The notes below the pieces were generated by a model. It worked only from the letters and a program-made list of their open reading frames with translations. It was not told the DNA's origin and did no database searches. DNA of 64,000 nucleotides from positions 124,001-188,000 of the forward strand of contig JAXRKN010000015.1 of assembly GCA_038502055.1 (NCBI GenBank), in the 5' to 3' direction. A program made the position numbers and the translations under genes. The first letter of the stretch is position 1, and the number at the start of each line of letters is the position of its first letter. Source of the DNA: Tanytarsus gracilentus. Its lineage: Eukaryota; Arthropoda; Insecta; Diptera; Chironomidae. Of the stretch, positions 12,120 to 23,220 are shown piece by piece.

Positions 12120-12350
12120 TTTATTAATAAGACGATTTTTCGGATTCACTTCACACTTTACAGTAAAACTTAATATTTTTTTATGCCAGTTTGTGGTTTA
12201 CAAGATTTCATTTGCTTTTAATTCTCTCTTAAAAAAAAGTTAAAAAATATGAATCAGAATTATTATTGTATTAAAAAGTACATTTTATTGATAATCCGAA
12301 CAGCCGGTTGAAAAATTTAAAATAATCAGTTTTTGAATTGGAAGTAAAAA

Positions 12351-12778
12351 TCACATTAGACACCAAATTGCAAGCAAAAATCCAATTGGAGCCATGAATA
12401 TATTTTTTAAAGAACTTGAGGTGTTGCAAAGAACATCATTGCACGTACAGCTTGAAATCTTTGCATAAGTCTCATTTGAACTAATGACACATTCATCAGT
12501 TACACTGCCAATTCCGCAAAATCTTTCAACTCTTCTTAGCATTTGTGTTTCGTACTCAATTTTTATGCAATGCCCACTGCATGCTATAATCGTTGAGTTA
12601 TTGTATTTTTTATCAAAAAATGTAGCGCATCTTGAATCGGTAAAGCTGTTGCAATTATAACACTCAATGGCAAAAGAAGCTGAAAAAATTAATTCTTGAA
12701 AAAGTTTTCAATAACAACCAAATCATCAAACCTTGAATTGAGGAAAATAAAATAATGAAATTCCAAACAATCATCATT
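12351..12778 (-). CDS. Ly6/uPAR-type (three-finger) small membrane protein
   Basis: Two exons (12778-12733 and 12679-12351) encode 124 residues: an N-terminal signal peptide, then ECYNCNSFTDSRC, ten cysteines in Ly6-like spacing ending in CTCNDVLCN, and a hydrophobic C-terminal tail (FMAPIGFLLAIWCL) consistent with a GPI-anchor signal. The CN that closes the last disulphide is the family hallmark. Insect relatives such as boudin, crimpled or quiver act at septate junctions or as channel modulators, but which subfamily this belongs to cannot be told. The spacer to the silk gene is 0.85 kb. Confidence 0.8.
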
Positions 12779-13624
12779 TTATTAGTAATTTTTTCAGAAA
12801 AAAAATTAATATTTCACGTTATGAAAGTTTTTAAAAACCCATCGAATAATACCACATTAATACTGTAACATACATTGAAGCAAAAAAAATCAAGAGATAA
12901 AGACAAGGGGATAATAAGACCCCCGATAATTTTTTCGGCGCTCTCTCAGAATTGTTTGATTTTTTTCCGTTAATATCGACTTTTTCAGATACCAAAATAA
13001 ATTTAAAAGACTGAAAATTCGTGCTATAGATTCTTTAAATACAGCAATATTAATATTAATGGTCTCAAATCTATAAAATTATTCCCATCTCTAAATTAAA
13101 AGTTGAGTGAAACCGATGGAGGAGCAGTGAGACCGAATTCAAAAGTTTGTTGTTGACATATTCAAATTTTTAAATGTATTAATGTTTTTTTTGTGTATTA
13201 AAATATCTGTTTCATTATACCCCAAAACTTTATCCTCTTTGTTCATAAAAAAAGTGATAAGTTTAAGGTCGAAGTGAAAAAATATTTAAACAGATATAAA
13301 AGTTAAATAAAAGAAAATTTTTCATATCAGTTGATCGTTTAAAAAAGTTGAAATAATAACGAATTGAGTACAATCTAAAATTTCAAAACTTTTAATGAAT
13401 AAAAATGATATTCAGTCGATGTACTTGGCGAGTTAATTGTTTTACACCAGCTAAAAACATACAATATTTTTTAACAAAATTTAAACTTTTTTTATTTGAA
13501 ACAAAAAACTTTTCTTTATTAATTAATTTTGATTGAAGGAAATTTTTTTAATAAGAAACTGTAAAACATCAAAAATTATAAATTTTGAGAATGTCAAAAT
13601 TTATAATAATGTTGTTAAAGGATA
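12779..13624. other. Intergenic, no gene seen
   Basis: Between the Ly6-type gene and the 3' end of the second silk gene I see AT-rich sequence without coding character, without a tandem repeat and without any repeat family recognised elsewhere in the window. Confidence 0.6.
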
Positions 13625-16600
13625 TTAAACACATGTGCATGTGTTAACATCAACTTTTCCTTGTTTGCAGCTTGGAGGTCTTCTGCACTTGCATCCACAA
13701 TTATCTTTGTCAAACATCCAAATAGATTTCTTAGCACACTCTGCTCTGATTTTAGCTTCCTCAGGGCAAACACAGTTACAAACATCTGTACTGTAAATCC
13801 ATAACGAATTTATGTCGCAACATTCTTTTATTTCATCGCAGAGACATTGGCAAGCATAGTCTAATTAATAAAACAAATTAAAAATTTATATTTTATCAGA
13901 AATAAAATGACTTACTATCGAAATGTTTTTGTGGAGGGCAGTCAGTTTTAGTATTGCATTGACAGTAACAATCTTGATTATTCCAATGTTGCAACGAGTT
14001 GCAAGTTCTGTTTAGTTCCTCTTTGCACTCACAAGTACAAGTTTCCTACAATAAAAACATTAGGAACTTTTTTAAACATTTTTTAATCACTTTTTTACCT
14101 GACACCAATGTGCTTGCAAATTTGGACATCCTCCAAATGGAGCTTCAGTATAACAAGGATATTCACATTTACATCCTTGTTTAGGACTAAAGAACGATGG
14201 ACTATCACATTGCGTTGAATTCTCATTAGGACAATGACAGTGACATAAATCTTCATCCCATTCTTGCCCTTCATATATGCAGCCCCACTCAGGTTTTTCT
14301 TCAATGCATTTTAGTTTGCAACTGTCTTTATCCCATATTTTCTTATCAGAAAAACTTTTAGGAGGTGCTGTGGGGCATTTGCATGAGCAATCGGAATTAT
14401 CAAAAGTTTGAGGTGATGAACATTCTTGAACTTCAATACATTCCTCTTCACAAGTATTTTTATTCCACTTCTTTCCAGGGGCGCATTCTTCTGGCTCATC
14501 ATCAATACAAACTTGCTCGCATATGTCTGAGTCCCATTTCTTGCGCGGTTCACATGGGTTTGGTTCTTGGGTTTTGCATTCTACGGCACAAGTTTCTTTA
14601 TTCCATTGCTGAATTTCAGAATCAAATTCTGGCACTGGTTTAATGCATTCTACGGCACAAGTTTCTTTATTCCATTGCTGAATTTCAGAATCAAATTGTG
14701 GAATTGGTTTAATGCATTCTACGTCACAAGTTTCTTTATTCCATTGCTGAATTTCAGAATCAAATTGTGGAATTGGTTTAATGCATTCTACGGCACAAGT
14801 TTCTTTATTCCATTGCTGAATTTCACTGTCAAATGGTCTCATTGGTCGAATGCATTCTACGTCACAAGTTTCTTTATTCCATTGCTGAATTTCAGAATCA
14901 AATTCTAGCATTGTTTTAATGCATTCTACGGCACAAGTTTCTTTATTCCATTGTTGAATTTCAGAATCAAATTCTGGAATTGGTTTAATGCATTCTACGG
15001 CACAAGTTTCTTTATTCCATTGCTGAATTTCAGAATCAAATTCTGGAATTGGTTTAATGCATTCTACGGCACAAGTTTCTTTATTCCATTGCTGAATTTC
15101 AGAATCAAATTCTGGCATTGGTTTAATGCATTCTACGGCACAAGTTTCTTTATTCCATTGCTGAATTTCAGAATCAAATTCTGGCACTGGTTTAATGCAT
15201 TCTACGGCACAAGTTTCTTTATTCCATTGCTGAATTTCAGAATCAAATTCTGGCATTGGTTTAATGCATTCTACGGCACAAGTTTCTTTATTCCATTGCT
15301 GAATTTCAGAATCAAATGTTGGCATTGGGTTTATGCATTCTACGGCACAAGTTTCTTTATTCCATTGCTGAATTTCAGAATCAAATGCTGGCATTGGTTC
15401 AATGCATTCTACGGCACAAGTTTCTTTATTCCATTGCTGAATTTCAGAATCAAATTCTGGCACTGGTTTAATGCATTCTACGGCACAAGTTTCTTTATTC
15501 CATTGCTGAATTTCAGAATCAAATTCTGGCACTGGTTTAATGCATTCTACGGCACAAGTTTCTTTATTCCATTGCTGAATTTCAGAATCAAATGCTGACA
15601 TTGGTTCAATGCATTCAACGGCACAAGTTTCTTTATTCCATTGCTGAATTTCAGAATCAAATTCTGGCATTGGTTTAATGCATTCTACGGCACAAGTTTC
15701 TTTATTCCATTGCTGAATTTCAGAATCAAATTCTGGAATTGGTTTAATGCATTCTACGGCACAAGTTTCTTTATTCCATTGCTGAATTTCACTGTCAAAT
15801 GGTCTCATTGGTCGAATGCATTCTACGGCACAAGTTTCTTTATTCCATTGTTGAATTTCAGAATCAAATTCTGGCACTGGTTTAATGCATTCTACGGCAC
15901 AAGTTTCTTTATTCCATTGTTGAATTTCAGAATCAAATTCTGGAATTGGTTTAATGCATTCTACGGCACAAGTTTCTTTATTCCATTGCTGAATTTCACT
16001 GTCAAATGGTCTCATTGGTCGAATGCATTCTACGGCACAAGTTTCTTTATTCCATTGCTGAATTTCAGAATCAAATTCTGGCATTGGTTTAATGCATTCT
16101 ACGGCACAAGTTTCTTTATTCCATTGCTGAATTTCAGAATCAAATTCTGGCATTGGTTTAATGCATTCTACGGCACAAGTTTCTTTATTCCATTGTTGAA
16201 TTTCAGAATCAAATTCTGGCACTGGTTTAATGCATTCTACGGCACAAGTTTCTTTATTCCATTGCTGAATTTCAGAATCAAATTCTGGCATTGGTTTAAT
16301 GCATTCTACGGCACAAGTTTCTTTATTCCATTGCTGAATTTCAGAATCAAATTCTGGCATTGGTTTAATGCATTCTACGGCACAAGTTTCTTTATTCCAT
16401 TGCTGAATTTCAGAATCAAATTCTGGCATTGGTTTAATGCATTCTACGGCACAAGTTTCTTTATTCCATTGCTGAATTTCAGAATCAAATTCTGGCACTG
16501 GTTTAATGCATTCTACGGCACAAGTTTCTTTATTCCATTGCTGAATTTCAGAATCAAATGTTGGCATTGGGTTTATGCATTCTACGGCACAAGTTTCTTT

Positions 16601-18472
16601 ATTCCATTGCTGAATTTCAGAATCAAATTCTGGCACTGGTTTAATGCATTCTACGGCACAAGTTTCTTTATTCCATTGCTGAATTTCAGAATCAAATTCT
16701 GGCATTGGTTTAATGCATTCTACGGCACAAGTTTCTTTATTCCATTGCTGAATTTCAGAATCAAATTCTGGCATTGGTTTAATGCATTCTACGGCACAAG
16801 TTTCTTTATTCCATTGCTGAATTTCAGAATCAAATTCTGGCATTGGGTTTATGCATTCTACGGCACAAGTTTCTTTATTCCATTGCTGAATTTCAGAATC
16901 AAATGTTGGCATTGGGTTTATGCATTCTACGGCACAAGTTTCTTTATTCCATTGCTGAATTTCAGAATCAAATGTTGGCATTGGGTTTATGCATTCTACG
17001 GCACAAGTTTCTTTATTCCATTGCTGAATTTCAGAATCAAATTCTGGCATTGGTTTAATGCATTCTACGGCACAAGTTTCTTTATTCCATTGTTGAATTT
17101 CAGAATCAAATTCTGGAATTGGTTTAATGCATTCTACGGTACAAGTTTCTTTATTCCATTGCTGAATTTCACTGTCAAATGGTCTCATTGGTCGAATGCA
17201 TTCTACGGCACAAGTTTCTTTATTCCATTGTTGAATTTCAGAATCAAATTCTGGCATTGGTTTAATGCATTCTACGGCACAAGTTTCTTTATTCCATTGC
17301 TGAATTTCAGAATCAAATTCTGGCATTGGTTTAATGCATTCTATGGCACAAGTTTCTTTATTCCATATTTTATTTTCTGGAAGTCCTCCTGCTGGCGGTT
17401 TATTTTTGCAAATCAAACTACATGTTGAGCTATCCCATTCTTTGTTAGCGGGAATATCGCTTTGCTTAGGTTCAACGCAAACACTTTCCAACTCACATGT
17501 ATTTTCATTCCATTTTTTTCCAGATGGAAGTGGTTGAGGCATTGGATTTGGGCACACACAGTTGCACTTGTCATTGTTGACTTTATTTCCATCACATTGC
17601 TTAGGACGGCACCAACTGCAAGTTTCTTCGTCAAAAATTGCACCAACTGGAAAACATTTTGACTTCTGTGGGCACTCGCATTTGCACTTTTCGGCATTCC
17701 AACGTTTAGGTCGTGTACATTCTTGTCGTTCACATTCGACTTCGTGGCATTTTTCAATATCTTTTTTTGATGTTTTTGGATTTTTTGCGTGTGCTAAACA
17801 GATTTAATTTTTAAAAATTGAGATTTTTTGAATATGGTGTTCGTGCTTTTCTGTATGCAATAATAATTTGAGGTTATTTGACTAGATGTGTGTTTTATGG
17901 AGTAAATATAAACTCAATATATACCTCAACACCCATTTTTAAATTTTAATATTATTTTGTTTGAATTTTATAAACATTAAAAAATATCTTTAAACTAGAA
18001 AGTTTGAAGGCGGCTTAGCCCGTAGCTCTGTTTCGAGTAAACTTCAATCATATTGACTGTGGGCTACGACCTTTTATTGTGCTTTTTGTTCCTTTTTTTT
18101 TTTAATAAATAAATAAATAATTTCTTCTCCTTTTTGTTCATTCATTTTTTTTTTTGAAATTTAAATTTGTGATTTTTTTCATATTTTTTAAATTTTATGC
18201 ACAGCCCCAAAATTTATTAAATTTTTTATTTTTAAAAATATAAATTAAAATTCTCTAATTCTCATTGGATTCTAATTAGAGCGTTATAAAATACATTGCT
18301 ACGAACGTGGAGTTTTATTTATAAGGGATTTTAATAATTTCTTATAAAAATTAATAATTAAAAATCTTAGAAAAAGTCAAAATAAAAACAAATCAAATAT
18401 AATTTTTTAAATTAGTTCCAACTCACCACCAACGAAAAAGAGCACAAATATTAAGACCTTAAAAATTTCCAT
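13625..18472 (-). CDS. Balbiani-ring-type secreted silk protein, copy 2 (complete)
   Basis: Four exons (18472-18427, 17793-14099, 14045-13916, 13860-13625) sum to 1368 codons. Order: signal peptide (MEIFKVLIFVLFFVGAHA), Cys-rich N-terminal region with CxC motifs (CKCECP, CNCVCP), four longer degenerate units, forty 23-residue units (FDSEIQQWNKETCAVEC core), then a Cys-rich C-terminal domain (CSCKCP, CHCHCP, CKCEYPC, CTCECK, CYCQC, CQCLC, CGCKC). CxC-rich ends and a one-exon repeat core match chironomid salivary secretory silk proteins, which polymerise through disulphides. Repeats differ mainly in the two to four residues before FDSEIQ (KPMPE, KPVPE, KPIPE, NPMPT, RPMRP, EPMPA). It is the paralogue of the partial gene at 1-3559. 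Confidence 0.9.
14577..17367 (-). repeat. 69-bp coding tandem array of silk gene copy 2 (40 units)
   Basis: Forty units of 69 bp lie in one exon. All carry the CAAGTTTC variant, unlike most units of the first array. Variants are interspersed, and the block RPMRP followed by KPIPE recurs three times in reading order, suggesting that multi-unit blocks were copied by unequal exchange. NPMPT and EPMPA units are private to this array. Confidence 0.95.
17794..18426 (-). other. Intron 1 of silk gene copy 2, with an insertion relative to copy 1
   Basis: The intron ends are shared with copy 1, but about 17998-18330 (starting TAGAAAGTTTGAAGGCGGC, with a long T run and TAAA repeats) has no counterpart at the matching place near 3400. 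It looks like a transposed insertion, though I could not define terminal repeats. Confidence 0.5.
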
Positions 18473-18500
18473 GTTGTTAGAAACTCTTAAGAATTTTAAC

Positions 18501-18532
18501 TGACAAAAAACTATTGAGTTTTTGTTTTTATA
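18501..18532 (-). promoter_or_regulatory. TATA plus initiator core promoter of silk gene copy 2
   Basis: On the minus strand TATAAAAA starts at 18532 and the initiator TCAGT has its A at 18501, 31 bp apart. The 5' leader to the ATG is 28 nt. Sequence and spacing match the promoter at 3588-3619. Confidence 0.78.
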
Positions 18533-18670
18533 CTTAGTTGAATATTAAAAAGTTTAAATGTGATGAAAAGAGATAAAAGATCGAGTTCGAAAAATAATAT
18601 CCAATGAAAATTAAGACATTTGATGAAGCTGCAATATCTTCCAATGAGTGATATCATTACGTCATAAATA

Positions 18671-18790
18671 GATAGATGACAAAGAAGCAGCACGCTGGAG
18701 TTACCAGGATGGACGCGCCCGTTTTTGTTTTCTTTTCCATAACTCGAAAGTTAGGTTAAGGTTTAAAACGTAACCATACAGAACTCTTAA
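18671..18790 (-). mobile_element. Short retroposon with perfect 21-bp target-site duplication
   Basis: GATATCATTACGTCATAAAT plus A is repeated exactly at 18650-18670 and 18791-18811. Read on the minus strand, the 120 bp insert ends in a TATC-type tail (GATAGATGAC on plus). Relatives: an internally deleted copy at about 3757-3795, a copy with an expanded GATA tail at 24975-25060, and a copy at 42392-42460 with its own 20 bp duplication. It behaves like a SINE or a truncated LINE tail. Confidence 0.75.
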
Positions 18791-18811
18791 GATATCATTA
18801 CGTCATAAATA

Positions 18812-20215
18812 TAAAAATTTACTAACCACTAAGTTAAAAGTAATTTGATTTATATTTTTAACTAAATGAAGTGTTATCGTTTATGAAAAAGTATTAAAAT
18901 GAAACTAAAATGAATATTTAAATCTATAGATCGATAATTTGTAATTAGTTACGTGAATATAAGTGCTTTATCTTGATGGAATTTTGTTTTTGCCTTTAAA
19001 ACATATTATTTATTCAAATGAAAAGCGAACAAAGAAACACGAGCTCACTTAAGTGTCGCTTTTAGCTCTCAATATGATATTTTTTCAGTTGATTAAACAC
19101 TTCATAAAATGAAACTTTTCACGCTTAAGATGTATTAAGATAAATTGTGAATGTAATGGAAAGTGGAATCTTTCATTCAATCGCAATACCTTCTCTTCAC
19201 CGTAGAGCTAAACACCGATCTAACACCGATGCCGCTACCCACTACACTATAGATTGTATGAAAGACCCTCTAACTCATTACATTCCTTTGTGATTTTTCA
19301 CTCTCCATGATTCTAGCAATATTCGGAGAGATGATGAGGTAAGCTCATACTTGTGCGAAATGAATCTCATAACAGACATAGTGAAAATCCAGGGGGCGGA
19401 CGTATTGTATTGTATTGCGGTGGTGGGCAGACTGGAGCTGACATTAGAGCCGTTTCATTTCAATATGTCTCATGTTCCACATTGAGAACCAACACAAGAA
19501 ACGAACTTGGCGGATGGAACTGAGAATGGCTCTAACTCCTCGTAGGATCAACCGATTTCAAATCTGTTTTCGCCAGTTTGTAGGGTTTAACTGTTTCTTA
19601 ACATTTTTGTGTACGCTTAATTGATATTGAGCTATTAATGTAATGTCTCGCCAGGGGGCTAGGAGGACTTGGATATAAATGGTTTTGGGTATAGAGAAAT
19701 CCAAGATTTATATTTTTATATTTTTATATACCTCGGATCTATATTTTTTTTTTTTATATACTTTTCCATGGAATTTACTCTTAGTGTAATTTTCACTATG
19801 ATTTAAATCTTAAAAATTCATAGAACAAGATTCAGCGATGGATTCGATAATTATTGCTAGATTAGAATGAGATTCGATTGATTTTTCTGATTTACTTGGG
19901 AATAAAAATTTTTTTGAAGTTTTCGATAAAAAAATCTAAGATAAACCGAATATAATATTTTTTTTACAAACTGCGAAATCATTATTGGTCAACTGGATTG
20001 GTGGTAGGCCTCTGTTTCTTGAAAAAAGTGAAATTAATATGCCTTCTCTTGAGTGCTTTACTTGAAGAAGAACCAGAAATTAAAAGTTTATTTGTAAAAG
20101 TTTTGGAGAAAAAATTAATATAAACCAAATTAATAATATTTTTTTTAACATTGAAAAGTGTGGAATTAGATTTGTCAATTAAAATAGAAAAAAATTTATT
20201 GAGTCTAATAAAATT
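18812..20215. repeat. Repeat-rich spacer between silk copy 2 and the coiled-coil gene
   Basis: About 18812-19130 is the flank shared with copy 1. Positions 19415-19560 match, in reverse, pieces of the inverted-repeat element at 38635-39381 (GGTGGGCAGACTGGAGCTGA). Positions 19535-19700 match 38370-38530 (GGCTCTAACTCCTCGTAGGA). Positions 19980-20050 match, in reverse, intron sequence at 51690-51765. No gene was seen. Confidence 0.65.
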
Positions 20216-21739
20216 TTATATTTCAATAATCGAATTTTCTTCTGTCGTCTCATTTTCAGGATTTCCCAGGAATTCTTCAATTTTTGCTTTCATGTTTTTA
20301 AAATTCAAACTCAATTCTTGAGTGAAATTTTCCAACTTTTTCGACTCTTCAGCAATTCTTGGCTCAATTTTCGCTTCAAGTTGATTAAAGTCAACTTTTT
20401 CATTGAGTTTTTTTAAAAATTCTTCATTTTCAGCTTTTTGTTCATCAAATTTAGCTTCAAGGGATGAAAATTTCACCGCAGTTTCTTCGTTTTGTGTTGC
20501 GAGTGAATTTTGAAGATCGATTTGAAGTTTTTGATTTGAGTTTTGCATTTCGATGATTTTCAAAAGTTCTTCGTTGAGTTTGTTGGTAGATTCTTCATTT
20601 TTGGACTTTGAACTTTGACTTTCGCCCTCAAGTTTACTCTCCAGGGATGAAAATTTAGTGGAAATTTCATCGATTTGAGATTTTAGAAAATTTTTGAGGT
20701 CTTCATTAGAAAATTTCGAAGTTTGTTCATCAAATTTTTCATTTAAAGCTAAAATTTGAGTTTCTTGACTTTTAATAAATTTTTCGAGCATTCCTAAAAT
20801 TTTTTGGTCATTCAAATTTTCTTCGACTGTCGCAAACTTTCCCAAAATTTCTTGACTTTGTTGTTCGGAAATTTTCTGGTATTTTTCAGCTAATTTTTCA
20901 TTTTCAGCTTTTTGTAAATTCAAAAGTTGAGAAATATTTGATGAAATTTGAGCGTTTACTAAATTTTGGAACTCAAATTTGTCTTCAGCCAAAATTAATT
21001 TGAAATTTTCAAAATTTTCATCCTCACTTTTGAGATTTTCGATCAACTTTTGATTCTCATTTTGAAGTTTGGAAATTTCTTTGTTTAGTTTTAAATTTTC
21101 ATCATTTAAAGTTGAAATTTCAGCTTGCAATTTTTCACTTTCGACATTTTTATCTAAAATTTCATCCTCCAAAGTTTGAATTTTACTCAAATTTTCCGCC
21201 TTCAAAATTTCAACTTCTTCACTTTTTTCCGTTAAATTGTTTAAAGTTGAAGTTAAAATTAAATTAAAAGTTGAAATTTCTCGTGTTTGACTTTCTAAAA
21301 TTTCATTTAGATTTTTGGCTTCAACTTTTTGCAGCTCAATTTTTTCCATCAATTTTTGATTTTCAGATTTCAGCTCTAAATTTTCCTCGTTAAATTTTTC
21401 ATTCTGAATTTTCAATTCCGAATTTGTTAACGTTAAATTTTCAAACTTTTGAACTTCCTCTTCAGCCTTTTCACTTTCGTCATTCCAAATTTTCTTTTTC
21501 TCTTCAATTTCATTTTTCAGCTTCAAATTTTCATTTTTAAGTTTCGAAATGAAAATTCTCAACTTTCTGTTTTGTTTGTTGAGCGCGTCACTTTTCATTA
21601 AAATATTTGAAGCTTCAGCGCGCTTCGCTCTTGGAATTGTCTCGATATCGCTGCAATTTCCTCCAAACAAGCATTTTTCTGATGAACTTTCGCACTTTGC
21701 GATGATAAAAATTAATAAAACTGGGATGAAAAATTTCAT
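20216..21739 (-). CDS. Secreted long coiled-coil protein
   Basis: A single exon of 507 codons. The ATG at 21739 was chosen because it opens a clean signal peptide (MKFFIPVLLIFIIAKCESSS) and the predicted transcript start is 21780. A short segment with two Cys (EKCLFGGNC) and a basic RAKR that could be a furin-type site follows. From about residue 45 to the end the sequence is Glu/Lys/Asn/Leu-rich heptad coiled coil with no Cys. The position next to the silk gene, duplicated with it, suggests a salivary or matrix secretory product, but that is inference. I recognise no named family; lengths of coiled coil alone are not diagnostic. A decayed copy lies at 4432-6545. Confidence 0.8.
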   Translation of the reverse strand: MKFFIPVLLIFIIAKCESSSEKCLFGGNCSDIETIPRAKRAEASNILMKSDALNKQNRKLRIFISKLKNENLKLKNEIEEKKKIWNDESEKAEEEVQKFENLTLTNSELKIQNEKFNEENLELKSENQKLMEKIELQKVEAKNLNEILESQTREISTFNLILTSTLNNLTEKSEEVEILKAENLSKIQTLEDEILDKNVESEKLQAEISTLNDENLKLNKEISKLQNENQKLIENLKSEDENFENFKLILAEDKFEFQNLVNAQISSNISQLLNLQKAENEKLAEKYQKISEQQSQEILGKFATVEENLNDQKILGMLEKFIKSQETQILALNEKFDEQTSKFSNEDLKNFLKSQIDEISTKFSSLESKLEGESQSSKSKNEESTNKLNEELLKIIEMQNSNQKLQIDLQNSLATQNEETAVKFSSLEAKFDEQKAENEEFLKKLNEKVDFNQLEAKIEPRIAEESKKLENFTQELSLNFKNMKAKIEEFLGNPENETTEENSIIEI

Positions 21740-21779
21740 TTTTATTTTCTTCTTGTCCTTTTGAACTCTTAAACGCGAC

Positions 21780-21810
21780 TGAAATAATTTCAATTTACTT
21801 TCTTTCTATA
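21780..21810 (-). promoter_or_regulatory. TATA plus initiator promoter of the coiled-coil gene
   Basis: On the minus strand TATAGAAA starts at 21810 and TCAGTC has its A at 21780, a 30 bp spacing. This gives a 40 nt leader before the ATG at 21739 and supports the chosen start. Confidence 0.65.
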
Positions 21811-21958
21811 ATTAAATTCTTATAAGAATTAATTAAAACTGTCTCGTTCAGGTAAAAGTAGAAGAACTTTCGGGTTAATCGTGTCCACTTTTGATTTTCA
21901 TAATTACATTTTGTACCTGAAGAATTTCTTAATTATTGATGATGTCTATGAAATTAGG

Positions 21959-23220
21959 ATGAAAATCTCAAAAAAAAAACAAGATGGGTCTGCAAACGGC
22001 GTTGCCATTTCCAATAGCTCATGTAGTGACATGTTTGAATTGAAGATTGGCGAAAGTTATCTCGTGAAGAAATCGGAAGGTGAATGGCATCCAGCGACAA
22101 TAATTCAAACGCGACTCGATGCATTTAAGAATTCCGAATATTACGTTCACTATGACGGCATCAATCGACGTCTCGATAAGTGGGTCGTTAAAGATGAAAT
22201 CAAACCAATACCGGCGGATCAGCTACGCGAATATAATCGACAAAAATCGAGCATAGCAACGACCACATTGATTCCAATCGATTCCACAACCAATGGAACT
22301 CTCGTCGTTGGCTCAGCGACCGACAATAGCGATAGAAAAATTACACGCAATCAAAAGAGACGTCACGACGAAATTAATCACGTTCAAAAGACATTCGCCG
22401 AAATGGATCCGACGACGGCGGCACTCGAGAAAGAGCACGAGCACATCACGATGATCAAGTACATCAATAAATTGCGACTCGGCAAGTACGAAATCGAAAC
22501 CTGGTACTTTTCACCGTATCCCGAAAACTATGGACGCGTCGATACGCTCTATGTGTGTCAGTATTGCCTCAAATACATGAAATATCTCAAAACATATCGC
22601 GAGCATTCGAGCGAGTGCAAGAAGAGACAACCGCCGGGACTGGAGATCTATCGTAAGGGCACTGTGTCGGTGTTCGAGATTGACGGCAAAGAGCATAAGG
22701 GATATTGTCAAAATTTATGTCTGATGGCGAAGCTTTTTCTCGATCACAAGACACTCTACTACGACGTCAAGCCGTTTCTCTTCTACATTCTCTGCGAAAT
22801 TGACAAGAACGGACAAAATATTGTCGGATACTTTTCGCATTCAGCTATGAGTTGTCGAAGCGCGAAGGTGTCATTGGCAGTCCCGAGAAACCACTCAGTG
22901 ACCTGGGACGATTGAGTTATCGAAGCTATTGGGCATACACGTTGCTTGAACTGCTCAAAGACTGCAAGACAACATCGCAGAGCGTCAAGGAGTTGAGCGA
23001 TATGAGTGGAATTACGCAAGAGGACATCATCAATACACTTCAGTCAATGAAAATGATCAAATATTGGAAGGGATATTATTGCATCACAGTAACGCAGCGA
23101 TCAATCAATGAACATCTTTTGCTTCCGCAATTCAAGCGACCGAAATTGACCGTTGATCCGGCATACTTGCGATGGACGCCGAGAAAAAATCCAAATGTCA
23201 TTGTAAAGCCACCAAAGTGA
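21959..23220 (+). pseudogene. mof: MOF/KAT8-type histone acetyltransferase with its catalytic segment deleted
   Basis: The frame from the ATG at 21959 encodes a chromo-barrel (KIGESYLVKKSEGEWHPATI, YYVHYDGINRRLDKW), then the MYST zinc finger (CQYCLKYMKYLKTYREHSSEC) and FLDHKTLYYDVKPFLFYILC up to IVGYFS at about 22837. There it jumps frame to AFSYELSKREGVIGSPEKPL and continues through LSYRSYW, DIINTLQSMKMIKYWKG to a stop at 23220. About 30 residues between GYFS and AFSYELS are missing. In MYST enzymes these hold the acetyl-CoA loop (QxxGxG type) and the catalytic Cys. Both halves are otherwise clean and MOF-like rather than Tip60-like, and GC is higher than in the surroundings. No intron can bridge the gap. 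Either a recent loss or an assembly deletion; see findings. Confidence 0.85.

Noticed and set aside
1..17367. Regular 69-bp repeats as a possible CRISPR or satellite array
   Set aside because: Units are contiguous without unique spacers, lie in a coding exon and keep frame; they are protein repeats.
14567..17428. Plus-strand frames up to 595 codons across the second silk array
   Set aside because: Same periodicity artefact opposite a complete four-exon gene.
18000..18120. A tRNA or small RNA gene in intron 1 of silk copy 2
   Set aside because: The GGCTTAGCCCGTAGCTC-like stretch does not fold into a cloverleaf by eye and lacks box B.
22800..22900. An intron in the MOF-type gene to explain the frame jump
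   Set aside because: No GT/AG pair could remove sequence and restore the missing catalytic segment; the bases encoding it are simply not present.
22511..23019. Minus-strand frames opposite the MOF-type gene
   Set aside because: Shadows of a clearly recognisable MYST protein on the plus strand.
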